NCBI GenBank assembly: GCA_025352125.1
Contig: JANXTZ010000052.1
Span: 1-60,390 of the forward strand
Reading direction: 5' to 3'
Source: Deinococcales bacterium
Lineage (GTDB): Bacteria > Deinococcota > Deinococci > Deinococcales > JAAFIG01
Length of the DNA stretch: 60,390 nt
Shown: one piece after another, positions 4,691 to 14,450 of the stretch
How the letters are laid out: every line of letters begins with the position of its first letter
How positions within the stretch are numbered: position 1 is the first letter of the stretch
Notes under the pieces: generated by a model
Database searches by the model: none
Told to the model about the DNA's origin: nothing
The model's input: the letters and a program-made list of their open reading frames with translations, nothing else
Translations under genes and position numbers: made by a program

Positions 4691-4754
4691 CACCCGAGTT
4701 TCCAGGGTCACAACCTGGCGTCCTGTTTGTTGGACGACGACAAACATTAAATTT

Positions 4755-4786
4755 AAAAAAGGGCTTCTACCGAATCGGCGAAGCCC
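4755..4786 (-). terminator. rho-independent terminator upstream of the tRNA array
   Basis: Hairpin GGGCTTC...GAAGCCC with an inner CCG/CGG and T6 on the minus strand, only ~10 bp before the first array tRNA. No minus-strand gene is visible upstream that it would serve. The rest of 4787-5131 shows nothing but presumed moeA promoter DNA. Confidence 0.6.
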
Positions 4787-5131
4787 ATAAAAAACAATAT
4801 GGCAACACCAGCTAAATTATGCGAACCTCGAGACGGAATGCGTTAAAACCCTGCCAACGGCGGACGGTTTGATGCTTTGGGCTACAACCGAGTTCACTCC
4901 CGCAATAACCTTCGACCAGATTCGAGCCGAATTTGGCGGCAGGATTCTCGAGTCTCAAATTTTGGAGTGGCACAAATGTCATGGCTTCAAACCTTTCAAA
5001 CCTCGAGTGTCTCTCGGGGTCAATCTCGAGGTTGAGTGTACGGTGTGGTTTGGTTTGTGTCATTCGTACAATTGCTTAGTATGTCTAAGCCATTTGGACA
5101 GATGTTACGGTTTGAGTGTTACGCTCGAGGC

Positions 5132-6334
5132 ATGAAAACCGATGTGACACTCGAGGAAGGCGTAAACATTTTGGCGGGTATTTTGCACGAACCACAGTGC
5201 GAATCGGTTGGTTTGCTCGAGGGTTTGCACAAGGTTTTGGCGGAAGATTTAAAAAGTCTGGTCGATCATCCAAGTGTTGATGACAGTTCTCTGGATGGTT
5301 ACGCTGTACGGCTTGAGGATACCCTGCGAGCCACGCCAGACCTTCCAGTGCGACTTGAGGTGATGGGCGCGGTTGCAGCAGGTTCTGTGCCATTTGTGGG
5401 GCGTCTCGAGAAAGATCAGGCGGTCAAGGTGTTCACGGGTGCGCCAGTGCCTGACGGCACGACAGGCATTGTGATGGTCGAAAATACGGCTCGAGATGAG
5501 GACAGCGTTTTTGTCTACCGCCCCGCCACCGAGGATGTTCGCAAGCGCGGGCAAGACCTCGAGATCGGGAAATCTTACTTGCAACGCGGGCAGATTTTGC
5601 GTGGCTCGCAAATTGCGCTGGCTGCCGCAATGGGTCACTCGAGCCTCCCAGTTTTTAAAGTCCCTCGAGTCGCCATTCTCAGCACGGGCGATGAGATTCT
5701 CGAGCCTGGACAGCCTTTGCCGCCTGGTGGGGCGTACAACGCCAACAGTTACGGTTTGGCGGCAATGCTGCGCGAGATGGGCGCTGAACCTGTGATTTTA
5801 CCCAGGGTGAAAGATGATCTCGACTCGATCCGCCAAAGTTTTGAAGCCGCCAAAGACTGCGACTTGCTGCTGACCATCGGCGGGGTAAGCATGGGTGATC
5901 GTGATTTTGTCAGAATGCTGCTCGAGCGTGAGGCAACCATGCACTACTGGAAAATCAAAGTCAAACCTGGTGGTCCGCCAGTGTGCGCGACTTGGCAAGA
6001 CTTGCCCGTGTTTGGGCTTCCCGGCAATCCCGTCTCGAGTTTGGTGATCTTTTTGCTGGTCGTCAAACCCGCCTTGTACCAGCGTTTCGGCGTGCTCGAA
6101 AAGGCTTACGAGACTGTCACCGCCACGGCACTCACGCCGTTCAAGGGTGCTGGCGCAAAAACGGGAATGTGGCGTTGCACCCTCGAGAAACTCGAGAATG
6201 GTTTTGGCGCAAGGGCGTTTGGCAATCAAAGCTCTGGCGTTTTGCGCAGCATGGTGCAGGCGAACGCGCTGGCGGTGGTGCCACCGCAAACCGAAGTCGG
6301 CACGGGCGAAACGCTCGAGGTGATTCGACTTTAA
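5132..6334 (+). CDS. moeA: molybdopterin molybdenumtransferase MoeA
   Basis: About 400 aa, full length for MoeA, which inserts molybdate into adenylylated molybdopterin in the last step of molybdenum cofactor synthesis. Visible motifs: SLDGYAVR (~residue 54), VFTGAPVPDGT (~97), STGDEI (~178), TIGGVSMGDRDFV (~238) and GLPGNPVSS (~290). The start at 5132 puts TLEEGVNIL in the usual N-terminal place; in-frame ATGs at 5036, 5081 and 5102 would add an unusual leader. No other cofactor gene is adjacent. CTCGAG is especially dense here (14 copies in 5101-6330), often as Leu-Glu codons. Confidence 0.93.
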   Translation: MKTDVTLEEGVNILAGILHEPQCESVGLLEGLHKVLAEDLKSLVDHPSVDDSSLDGYAVRLEDTLRATPDLPVRLEVMGAVAAGSVPFVGRLEKDQAVKVFTGAPVPDGTTGIVMVENTARDEDSVFVYRPATEDVRKRGQDLEIGKSYLQRGQILRGSQIALAAAMGHSSLPVFKVPRVAILSTGDEILEPGQPLPPGGAYNANSYGLAAMLREMGAEPVILPRVKDDLDSIRQSFEAAKDCDLLLTIGGVSMGDRDFVRMLLEREATMHYWKIKVKPGGPPVCATWQDLPVFGLPGNPVSSLVIFLLVVKPALYQRFGVLEKAYETVTATALTPFKGAGAKTGMWRCTLEKLENGFGARAFGNQSSGVLRSMVQANALAVVPPQTEVGTGETLEVIRL

Positions 6335-6422
6335 AAATCAAGAATTTGTACAGCCTTGAGTCTGTATTGTGATGCTTGAGTCTCTGAGGTGCATCTCACG
6401 CATGACGGGTTATGATTTTCTT

Positions 6423-9400
6423 ATGAAAAATGTTTTCAGGCTATTGTTTATCGCGGTGCTGCTGATGTCATTTTTGACGGTCAGCGCCCAACAAAAAAGT
6501 ATTTACCTGTATTCCCGAACCTACCTGCCCAATCAGGATGCGTTCGTCGAATTCAATGCGCCCCCTGGAAACTTGGTGTTGTCTCTCGAGCGCGTCCTCG
6601 AGCCAGAGCAGGTCTTGTTGGGACAGAAAAACATTCGCAGACCAGTGCTGCCCAGCAATGCCAAAACCAAATTGATTCGCCGTGTCACGCGGCGTTTGAC
6701 GACTGACGGTTATAACCGTTACAGCTTTGGCAAACTGCCTGTTGGCGTGTACGCCGTGCGAGCCATTCGTGGGCAGACCAAAACCAGTATTTTGATGCTG
6801 GTTTCCGACCTTGGTTTGGCCGTCAAGCGTGCGCCAACCAAAGCCTTGACTTACAGCGTCAATCGTTTTTCGGGAACGCCAAAAGTCTCGAGCGTCTGGC
6901 TTTGGGATGCGGGCATCAAAGACCAGACGCTCTCGAGCAAAGACGGTATTGCCGAACTCGAGGTGAACAACAAATCTGATCCGGTGTTCTTGGCTCGAGC
7001 TGGGAATGCCTGGGCACTTTCTGGCGGGTACTGGAATTCTTACGATGACACCAAGATCAAGGGTTATATTTACACGGACCGTCCGGTGTATCGCCCTGGG
7101 CATCACGTCGAATTCAAGGGCACATTGCGCGATGCCAAGACCTTGAAAGCTGTTACGAACAAAGATGTCAGTGTTTCGGTCAGGTCTTCGCAGGACGACA
7201 GTGAGGTTTTCAAAACCGACCTCAAAACCAACGGGTTCGGCTCGTTCAATGCGGGTCTTGATTTGACGCTTGAGGCGGTCACGGGTTCGTACTCCATCAG
7301 TGCCAACTTGAAGGGCGATACCAGCGAGAGTTACCAAGGTTCGTTCATCGTTGAAGCCTATCAAAAACCCGAATACAGTGTGACCGTGACGCCAAGCCGC
7401 GAACGTGCCGTGCAGGGTGATCGGGTGACATTTAAGATTTCTGCCGATTATTTGTTTGGCGGCAAAGTCTCGGGTGCGAAAGTCACGTATTTTGTCACCA
7501 AAGCCAATTATTACGCCTACACTTACGACGGCGAAACCTATGACGGCTCTGGCGACAGTACCGATTTCGGCTCGGATTTGGTGATCCGCGAGGAGGCACG
7601 TCTGGATAAAAACGGTTCGCTCGAGGTCAGTTTGCCGCTCGAGAAAAACCCGAATGCGCAGGCACTTTCCTACCGTATTCAAGCCGAGGTCGAAGACGAA
7701 TCTCGCCGCACGGTGGCGGGCAACACTCGGGTGATCGCTTATCCTGCGGCGGTAAATGTTTCCTCAAAAACCAGCGATTATATTTACCAGCCAGGCGACA
7801 CGATCACCAGTACCGTCAACACCAGCGATTTGAACGACAAACCAATCTCGAGTCTCGTCTCGCTCGAGGTGGTGCGCGAGTCGTGGGTCAAGGTTAAAAA
7901 CGATTACAAATCGGTCTCGACCAGTCTTTTCACGCGTTCGATCAAGACGGGAACGGATAGCGTTGGAATACTCAATTTCAAAGCCCCAAAAGGTGGCGGT
8001 TACAACATCATCGCCAGAGCCAAAGATTCTGCGGGTCGGGTTTCTAAGAGCGAATCTTTTGTCTGGGTGCTCTCGGACAATCAAGATTGGTACTGGAATT
8101 ACCGCGAACTCGAGATCAAACTCGATCAGAAAAATTACAAAGTTGGCGATACCGCCACGGCGCTCATCGGTTCGCCAAAACCAGGTGTTCCCGTGCTGGT
8201 CACGCTCGAGCAGGATGGTATCAAGCGTTATGAGCTGGTTCGCAGCCAGGGCGCGGCGATTCGTTACCGATTTAAGATCACCAAAGACATGCAGCCAAAC
8301 ATTTTTATTTCGGCGGTCTTGGCTTCCGAGGGTAATTTTTTCTCGAACACTGCCACCGTGCGCGTGCCTGTGACCGATGCGTTCTTGAAAGTCGCAATCA
8401 CGCCTGACAAAGCCAAATACCTGCCGGGCGAAAAGGGTAAACTCGAGATTGCTGTGACCGACGTGAACGGCAAGGGCGTTCCTGCCGAGTTGGGGGTCGG
8501 TGTGATCGATGAAGCAATTTACTTGGTGCGCTCTGATGACACGCCAGACATTCGCAGTTTTTACTATGGCACACGCGGAAATCTGGTGGGTTACAGCACT
8601 TCGGACGGTTTTAGTTTCGAGGTCGAGGCGCAAATTTTGGCAGGCTTGAAACCTGAAACCACCAGCGCCAGATTTGCCCAGAACAAAGAGGATTCTGCCG
8701 CCAAAGCCGCCGCGCCAGGGGATAGCCCGAACACGCCGCGCAAAGACTTCCGCGATACCGCACTTTGGGTTCCCAATGTCGTGACCGATTCGGACGGACG
8801 CGCCACGCTCGAGGTCACCTACCCAGACAACCTGACCACTTACCGCACCACCGCCAGGGGCATCACGCAGGACGCCAAAGTTGGACAGGGGACAGGCAAA
8901 TCCTTGGTCACAAAAGACGTTCTGACCCGCCTCATCACGCCGTCCTTCTTGGTGCGCGGCGACAGTTCGGTACTCTCGAGCATCACCAACAACACCACCG
9001 AATCCGCCATCACCGCCCAGCAAAAACTCGAGTTGCAAAACCTCGAGACGACGGGTTCGACAGACCGCCAGTACCCACTGGCAGCCAAAGCCAGAGAACG
9101 CACCGATTACACCGTGACCGCCAGCCAGTCGGGCACGGCGACCGCCACCGCCAGCGTCAGCTCGGATGGTGGAACGGATGCGGTGCAACTGAACGTCCCA
9201 GTCTTGCCGCGAGGCTCAAAGGAACGCAAAGGCTTTGCCGCCAACGTGTTTGAGGGCATCAAAACGCTCGAGATACCAACCGATGCCAAGCTCGAGACTG
9301 CCAAACTGGTTGTTTACATCACACCAAACTTGACGGGGGCGGTATCCCCAGCCCTCGAGTATCTGGTCGGATACCCTTACGGTTGCACCGAGCAAACCAT

Positions 9401-10847
9401 GAGCCGTTTCCTGCCTGCGTTGCTCGCCCAAAAAACCATTGGGCTTAACGGACTCTCGCAAGCCACCATCGACGAAATTCCGGCAATCACCAAAGCCAGC
9501 GTCAAACGACTGCTCGACTTCCAACATTCTGACGGCGGTTGGGGATTCTGGCAAACCGACTCCAGCACCCTCGAGATGAGCGCTTACGTGCTGCACGGTC
9601 TGGTCAAAGCCAAACTATCGGGCGCAAAAGTGCCGAACGCCGCGCTCGAGAATGCCGTCAAATACATTTCCAATACCGTGCAAGACGCCAAGCTCGAGCA
9701 GGGCGAACGTTCTTACGCCTACCGCTCGCTTGCCGAGGCTGGACGGGTCAATGTGGACGCGTTGCAGCGTTTTGCTCGGCGCACCGAACTGGAGCCTTAC
9801 GCGCTGGCAAATGCCGCCATTGGACTCGCCAAAGTCGGTAAAACCACGGACGCCAAAGACGTGCTGGACCGTTTGAAAGCCAAACGCATTGACCGAGATC
9901 GCGGGATTCACTGGGAAAAACCGAAAAAGCCTTATGACTGGTATTACTACTGGGACGACAACAACATTCAAACCACCGCCGTCGCGCTCGAAGCCATCGC
10001 CAAACTCGAGCCGAGCAGCCCGTTATTGCCCAAAATTTCAAATTGGATTCTCAAAAACCGTTCGGGTTCGCGCTGGGTCAGCACCCAGGACACCGCCAGC
10101 GTGATCGAAGCCGCTCTCGCCCTGCCCAAATCTCAAGCTGCCAGCACTTCAACCTCGAGCATCGTGTTAAACGGCGCGAGCGTCCAAGCCAAAGCCATGC
10201 CGAGCAGTGCTGGCACGCAAACCCTCGAGCTTCCCGCAACATCGCTCAAAGCTGGCAAGAACACGCTCGAGGTTCAAAATTCTGATCCGAACACGCTTTA
10301 CAGTGCCGAACTCCAATACGTGCGCGAACCGACTGAACTGAAATCCTCAGACTCGAGTGGCTTGAAGGTCAACCGCAAATACGAGCGTCTCGAGGCAAAA
10401 TGGGATGCCAAACAAAACCGTTACGTTTACGGACGCAAACCCTTGCTCAGCGCTGGCAAACTCCAGCCAATTACTGTTGGTGACATGGTACTTGTGACCC
10501 TGTACGTCAAATCGCTCGAGGGTCGAATGCAGTATGTGCTGGTGTCCGACCCAATTCCTGCGGGCATGAAGGCACTCGATGAACGCAGCCTCAGCATCAC
10601 AGGAGTCTCGAGCGGCGATAATTACTACGATTGGAATTACTGGTACTCGGGGCGCGACATTCGTGACGAACGCGTGGACTTGTACGCGTATGCTTTGGAG
10701 GGAACCCAGACCATGCAGTACATTCTGCGGGCGCAAACCCCAGGCAAATACACCGCCCTGCCCGCCAATGCCAGCCTGATGTACGACCCCGAAGTTGAGG
10801 GTCAGAGCGCTGCCAGCACCTTTACCATTCGTGACCGAGGACAATAA
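6423..10847 (+). CDS. bacterial alpha-2-macroglobulin family protein
   Basis: About 1474 aa, exported: a signal peptide (FRLLFIAVLLMSFLTVSAQ) follows the ATG at 6423, chosen over 6369 because it starts directly at the signal. Serial beta-sandwich MG domains occupy most of the protein (YTDRPVYRPGHHVEFKGTLRD marks an A2M N-domain; IDEAIYLVR and the following loop resemble the bait/MG7 region). The thioester domain carries YGCTEQ with Cys ~988, so the protease-trapping thioester is intact. These proteins shield the periplasm or cell surface from foreign proteases; the usual partner PBP1C gene is not next to it. The following gene also encodes an exported protease-like protein. Confidence 0.9.
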   Translation: MKNVFRLLFIAVLLMSFLTVSAQQKSIYLYSRTYLPNQDAFVEFNAPPGNLVLSLERVLEPEQVLLGQKNIRRPVLPSNAKTKLIRRVTRRLTTDGYNRYSFGKLPVGVYAVRAIRGQTKTSILMLVSDLGLAVKRAPTKALTYSVNRFSGTPKVSSVWLWDAGIKDQTLSSKDGIAELEVNNKSDPVFLARAGNAWALSGGYWNSYDDTKIKGYIYTDRPVYRPGHHVEFKGTLRDAKTLKAVTNKDVSVSVRSSQDDSEVFKTDLKTNGFGSFNAGLDLTLEAVTGSYSISANLKGDTSESYQGSFIVEAYQKPEYSVTVTPSRERAVQGDRVTFKISADYLFGGKVSGAKVTYFVTKANYYAYTYDGETYDGSGDSTDFGSDLVIREEARLDKNGSLEVSLPLEKNPNAQALSYRIQAEVEDESRRTVAGNTRVIAYPAAVNVSSKTSDYIYQPGDTITSTVNTSDLNDKPISSLVSLEVVRESWVKVKNDYKSVSTSLFTRSIKTGTDSVGILNFKAPKGGGYNIIARAKDSAGRVSKSESFVWVLSDNQDWYWNYRELEIKLDQKNYKVGDTATALIGSPKPGVPVLVTLEQDGIKRYELVRSQGAAIRYRFKITKDMQPNIFISAVLASEGNFFSNTATVRVPVTDAFLKVAITPDKAKYLPGEKGKLEIAVTDVNGKGVPAELGVGVIDEAIYLVRSDDTPDIRSFYYGTRGNLVGYSTSDGFSFEVEAQILAGLKPETTSARFAQNKEDSAAKAAAPGDSPNTPRKDFRDTALWVPNVVTDSDGRATLEVTYPDNLTTYRTTARGITQDAKVGQGTGKSLVTKDVLTRLITPSFLVRGDSSVLSSITNNTTESAITAQQKLELQNLETTGSTDRQYPLAAKARERTDYTVTASQSGTATATASVSSDGGTDAVQLNVPVLPRGSKERKGFAANVFEGIKTLEIPTDAKLETAKLVVYITPNLTGAVSPALEYLVGYPYGCTEQTMSRFLPALLAQKTIGLNGLSQATIDEIPAITKASVKRLLDFQHSDGGWGFWQTDSSTLEMSAYVLHGLVKAKLSGAKVPNAALENAVKYISNTVQDAKLEQGERSYAYRSLAEAGRVNVDALQRFARRTELEPYALANAAIGLAKVGKTTDAKDVLDRLKAKRIDRDRGIHWEKPKKPYDWYYYWDDNNIQTTAVALEAIAKLEPSSPLLPKISNWILKNRSGSRWVSTQDTASVIEAALALPKSQAASTSTSSIVLNGASVQAKAMPSSAGTQTLELPATSLKAGKNTLEVQNSDPNTLYSAELQYVREPTELKSSDSSGLKVNRKYERLEAKWDAKQNRYVYGRKPLLSAGKLQPITVGDMVLVTLYVKSLEGRMQYVLVSDPIPAGMKALDERSLSITGVSSGDNYYDWNYWYSGRDIRDERVDLYAYALEGTQTMQYILRAQTPGKYTALPANASLMYDPEVEGQSAASTFTIRDRGQ

Positions 10848-10933
10848 AAATTCTCGAGATTCCCGAACGCTCCCGTCCCAGAAAGTACCCCTTGCCCACA
10901 GGGGGTGTCGCATGTCTGAAAGGTAATTTGATC

Positions 10934-11626
10934 ATGAATGTTCGCAAGTTCGGGTCATTGCGGCGGGGGGTCTTGCCACTTTGGAACTCCATCCTCAAAC
11001 CTCGAAACCTGCAAGCTCGAGGTTTGCTTTTAGGTCAGTTAAGTTTTTGTATCGCCCTTCTTTTCTCCTCGAGTCTTGCCTTTTCAACCTTTCAAACCAG
11101 CAACCTGACCATCAAATACCATGATCCTCGAGACAAAAATCAACTCGAGGCTGTGCTGCTTGCCTGGAAAAATGCGCAGACCAAACTTCTCGCCATCGGA
11201 CTCGAGCCTCAAGCCGTCACGCTCGAGACGTATGCCAGCGCCGCGCAGTTCACCAAAGCCACAGGCGAACCCTGGTTTGTGGCAGCCGTGACCCAGGGAA
11301 AACGCATTCAAACCCAGCGACTCGGCGCGTTAAAAACCCGAGGAATCTTGAAGTTCACCATTTTGCATGAAGCTTTCCACACCGTGCAGCCCGCCAAGCT
11401 CCCGCGCTGGTTGGCGGAGGGTCTGGCTCGGATTTTCTCTGGTGAAAACGCTAGCGATCCAAGCCAGACCAAGCTCGAGCAAATCTTAGCAACGCAACTG
11501 AACACCGCGCTCGAGGGACGAAATGCGCAAATCAGCCTGAATCAGGCGTACTGGGAAGCCAGCCGCCGTGCGCAGAATTTGTTGGCATCTCGAGGTTGGA
11601 AAAGCGTTTTGAACCAGTACCGTTAA
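10934..11626 (+). CDS. exported peptidase-MA-like protein with HExxH
   Basis: About 230 aa with an uncleaved-signal-like hydrophobic stretch at residues ~32-52 (LLLGQLSFCIALLFSSSLAF). The motif ILHEAFHTVQ (HExxH) followed by LPRWLAEGLARIFSG matches peptidase-MA/M48-like zinc metalloproteases, where the downstream Glu of WLAEG is the third ligand. The ATG at 10934 follows AAAGGTAATTTGATC, while upstream TTG starts lack a ribosome site. The substrate is unknown. It lies 86 bp after the alpha-2-macroglobulin gene and may share its transcript. Confidence 0.7.
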   Translation: MNVRKFGSLRRGVLPLWNSILKPRNLQARGLLLGQLSFCIALLFSSSLAFSTFQTSNLTIKYHDPRDKNQLEAVLLAWKNAQTKLLAIGLEPQAVTLETYASAAQFTKATGEPWFVAAVTQGKRIQTQRLGALKTRGILKFTILHEAFHTVQPAKLPRWLAEGLARIFSGENASDPSQTKLEQILATQLNTALEGRNAQISLNQAYWEASRRAQNLLASRGWKSVLNQYR

Positions 11627-11722
11627 GCCTCAACATCTACCACATCTCAGTTTCGTTTAACTCTTGTGCGATACTAAAGCCATGAGATTCAAAAACTCGA
11701 GCATTGCCCTCGGAGGTCGCGT

Positions 11723-13219
11723 ATGAAACCACAAACCCTTATTCCCTTGCTGGTGATCGCGGTTGCCGCATTTTTTGGTTGGAATTCGTATCAGAATTGT
11801 CAGTTGCAATTGCCTGGACTTGCCGCGCCAGCCAGTTGTGTCTCGAGTCCAACCACGCCGACCACACCCACGACGCCAACGACGCCGACTACACCAACAA
11901 CCCCGATCACCCCAACGACTCCGATTACGCCGACCACGCCAACAACTGGTGGTGCGCCAGAGTTAACGATGGTCGCGCCCGACGTGAATCCTGCCGTTAA
12001 CCTTCGCCCCGAACGTGCCGCCATTCTCACCGCATTCTCGAGCAAGAACTACCCCGAGGTCATGAGTCAAGCCGATGGTTGGCTCAACGCCCGACCTGCC
12101 GATGCACTCATTTCTTTGGTTCGCAACAATGCGCTCTTAAAACAACGTAACTCGAGTGTCTACACGATTGGGGTCAGCGTTCCAGTTAGTGGTGCGACCA
12201 CCCAAGCTGGCGAGGCGGTCTTGCAAGGCGTGAACATGGCGGTCCAAGAAGCCAATAAAGATGGCGGCATTGACGGTAAATCGATTGCCGTCGAAGTCTT
12301 AAATGACCAAAATGACCGTGCATTGGCAATCAAAGCCGCCACGGCAATGGTTGCCAATACCAAAGTGCTTGGTGTGATCGGACCCGTCAACTCGAGCAGC
12401 GCCCTGGCTGCCGCCGATATTTATAACGGTGGTTTGGTGCATATTGCTCCAACCGCCAGCGATGACCGTCTGGCTGATGCAGGACCGTGGACTTTTCGCA
12501 TGGTTCCCAAAAACAGTGCACAAGGTCGCGCACTGGCTCGAATTGCCAAAAAACGTGGTTTTATTCGGATTCCAGTCTTCTATGACCCAAAAGGCGCGTA
12601 CTCTAAGGGTTTGGCTGACGCGTTTGAGAAAGAAGCCGCCAACCTTGGAATCAGTGCTGTGCCAGTCGAATTCACTTCAGGCAGTCTGCCTGAGCAAACT
12701 GGCTTTGATGTCTTTCAAGATTCACCAGCGCCGGATGCGGCTTTTATTTCTGGTGATTACACCGATGTTGCCAGAATAGCCAAAGCCTTGCGCGAACAAA
12801 ACATCACCGTGCCACTGATTGCGGGTGACAGCGCCTACTCTCAATCGTTGTTGCAAACCGCAGGTCAGGCGGTTGAGGGCTTGACCCTGGTCAGTTATTT
12901 TCATGCCAGCGCCACCAGCGTTGGAAGCACCCAAAGCTTCGTGAAAGCCTTCGCCAGTCGTTACGGCGGCGGGACACCCAATGCCCGAGCCGCCCAAGCT
13001 TACGACGCCACCAGAACGCTGCTCGAGGCAATCAGGCGTGCCAAAACCAAAGACCGCGCAGGAGTCAAGGCAGCGCTGGGTACCTTCACCAGCGAAAAAC
13101 CAGGACCTGGCGTGACAAGCAAAGTACAATTCAAAGACGGTGGCATTGTGGGTCGCCCATTTGTCGTGATTCAAGTGGCGCAAGGCAAACTCGTCTCGAG
13201 CGGCATTGCTCCGCAGTAA
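11723..13219 (+). CDS. ABC-type branched-chain amino-acid binding protein (ANF-receptor fold)
   Basis: 498 aa. A membrane anchor or signal (LIPLLVIAVAAFFGW) is followed by a low-complexity Thr-Pro linker (about ten TPT/TPI units, residues ~45-77), a short helical segment and then a type I periplasmic-binding domain (YTIGVSVPVSGATTQAGEAVLQGVNMAV, GVIGPVNSSSALAAADIY, APTASDDRLAD, PVFYDPKGAYSKGLADAF). Ligands of this class are usually Leu/Ile/Val or amides. No permease or ATPase gene is adjacent. A strong GGAGG lies before the ATG. The Thr-Pro linker suggests a long tether through the periplasm. Confidence 0.85.
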   Translation: MKPQTLIPLLVIAVAAFFGWNSYQNCQLQLPGLAAPASCVSSPTTPTTPTTPTTPTTPTTPITPTTPITPTTPTTGGAPELTMVAPDVNPAVNLRPERAAILTAFSSKNYPEVMSQADGWLNARPADALISLVRNNALLKQRNSSVYTIGVSVPVSGATTQAGEAVLQGVNMAVQEANKDGGIDGKSIAVEVLNDQNDRALAIKAATAMVANTKVLGVIGPVNSSSALAAADIYNGGLVHIAPTASDDRLADAGPWTFRMVPKNSAQGRALARIAKKRGFIRIPVFYDPKGAYSKGLADAFEKEAANLGISAVPVEFTSGSLPEQTGFDVFQDSPAPDAAFISGDYTDVARIAKALREQNITVPLIAGDSAYSQSLLQTAGQAVEGLTLVSYFHASATSVGSTQSFVKAFASRYGGGTPNARAAQAYDATRTLLEAIRRAKTKDRAGVKAALGTFTSEKPGPGVTSKVQFKDGGIVGRPFVVIQVAQGKLVSSGIAPQ

Positions 13220-13236
13220 CGTCGAAAACCAATTCA

Positions 13237-13270
13237 AATAACGCTCGAGTTTGAAAGCTCGAGCGTTATT
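13237..13270. terminator. bidirectional terminator
   Basis: Perfect 13-bp arms AATAACGCTCGAG/CTCGAGCGTTATT with an 8-nt loop, between the convergent genes ending at 13219 and 13266. The arm contains CTCGAG. Confidence 0.8.
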
Positions 13271-14450
13271 CTTTTAACCGAACCAGTTTTCCACCTTGAC
13301 TGACGCGGTACACGCTGCCGCGCCAAGACGTGGTGGTCTGAATCAATGCCCGAATCCAAGCGCCAAGGAGTAAAATTTCGGTCAATGGTAAAAACCACAT
13401 TGAACGCCACATGGCGGGTTCTTTAAAGTAAATGATATTTAAAACGCCAATTCCAAGCCAGCGCAGACTGACGTAAGCGAGTAAAATCGCCCAACCAACA
13501 CCCGCAGAAAAACCTAAAAATGGCAACACAAATGGCAATGCCAACGCCGCCAAAATAGGATGTGTCAACGGCAAAAGGCAATACTCGAGCAATGGAATCG
13601 TGGTGCGGTAGGTTAAATGCCACCGGTGTTGATGTGCCCAGTACTCGAGAAAGGTTTTCTGGGGTTCAGGTACGTTGCCGCGCACTTTGGTAATGATACT
13701 TTGATACCCAGCTTCAGCTAGAAATTTACCCATCGTTGAATCGTCGGCAATGTTGTCTGCCACGCGTCCAAATCCACCAACCTGTGCCAGCATTTCGGGT
13801 TTGATGGCGTAATACGTGCCTGGGAAAACGTCACGCACCCCAAAAAATTCTTTCATGCTGTAAAACAAAATCATGAACGGGCTGTAATACGATCCGATCA
13901 AATGGGCACCAAAATCTTGCATGTCACGGTAGACAGGAATCGCACCTGCCGCCGCCACGGGTTTGCCCCCAGGCTGAGAGTACAACGCCCGCACCAAACG
14001 ACGCACATCGTCTTTGCCCGCAATCAAATCCGAATCGGCACTGACGTAAACCTCGCCAGTGGCGACCCTTTGTGCCGCCAAGACATTGTTGGCTTTGCCC
14101 ATCTCCACCGTTCTGGGACTCGAGTCCACCAACTTGATTTCACGGTTTGGATACGACTGCTGCAATTCGCGGATCATTGGCAGTACGGGGTCATCCTGCC
14201 CTTCAACCGCAAAAATCACTTCAAAATCGGGATAATCTTGCTCGACAAATGACACAAAGCCCGCCCGGGCTGCCGGGTCAAGCCCTTTGACTGGTTTGAG
14301 AATCGAGACTCGAGGCCAGTTCGCTGGGTCGCCGGCTTCGGGTTGTGCCAAGAACTTCAAGACAGCCAAAAATGCCAGCACGAAGACCACGCTCGAGATC
14401 AACGTGAAAGCCAACAGTGCCAGCGCGACCACAGCCATTGCCGGCATCAT
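13266..14450 (-). CDS. glycosyltransferase, ceramide-glucosyltransferase-like (GT21/GT2)
   Basis: 394-aa membrane glycosyltransferase. An N-terminal TM segment, then VSILKPVKGLDPAARAGFVSFVEQDYPDFEVIFAVE (nucleotide-sugar entry), VYVSADSDL (DxD-like), NIADDSTMG and HQHRWHLTYR (the Q/RxxRW-type catalytic motif), and 3-4 C-terminal TM helices. This pattern is typical of GT21 enzymes that glycosylate membrane lipids, and Deinococcota have abundant glycolipids. The acceptor is not determinable. The start overlaps the upstream hydrolase stop by 4 bp, so the two are translationally coupled. Confidence 0.85.
   Translation of the reverse strand: MMPAMAVVALALLAFTLISSVVFVLAFLAVLKFLAQPEAGDPANWPRVSILKPVKGLDPAARAGFVSFVEQDYPDFEVIFAVEGQDDPVLPMIRELQQSYPNREIKLVDSSPRTVEMGKANNVLAAQRVATGEVYVSADSDLIAGKDDVRRLVRALYSQPGGKPVAAAGAIPVYRDMQDFGAHLIGSYYSPFMILFYSMKEFFGVRDVFPGTYYAIKPEMLAQVGGFGRVADNIADDSTMGKFLAEAGYQSIITKVRGNVPEPQKTFLEYWAHQHRWHLTYRTTIPLLEYCLLPLTHPILAALALPFVLPFLGFSAGVGWAILLAYVSLRWLGIGVLNIIYFKEPAMWRSMWFLPLTEILLLGAWIRALIQTTTSWRGSVYRVSQGGKLVRLKE

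Larger units (their letters stand above)
4600..4745 (-). tRNA. tRNA-His(GTG)-like, T-loop interrupted by nested hairpin elements
   Basis: Anticodon stem CCAGG/CCTGG with loop TTGTGAC gives GTG; D-stem is GTCC/GGAC, but the D-loop lacks GG. Removing 4615-4690 rebuilds a perfect T-stem TCGGG/CCCGA with loop TG+CGATT. The acceptor arms pair poorly (about five bp), so both ends are approximate and the gene is probably inactive. It is the first gene of the array in transcription order. Confidence 0.55.

Noticed and set aside
6468..9596. Long antisense open frames within the alpha-2-macroglobulin gene (up to ~470 codons)
   Set aside because: Composition mirrors the sense gene (third-position GC bias), no family motif, no ribosome site; shadow frames.
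11850..11945. Tandem ACC/ACG-rich repeats as a CRISPR or microsatellite array
   Set aside because: They are codons for a Thr-Pro linker inside the reading frame of the binding protein.
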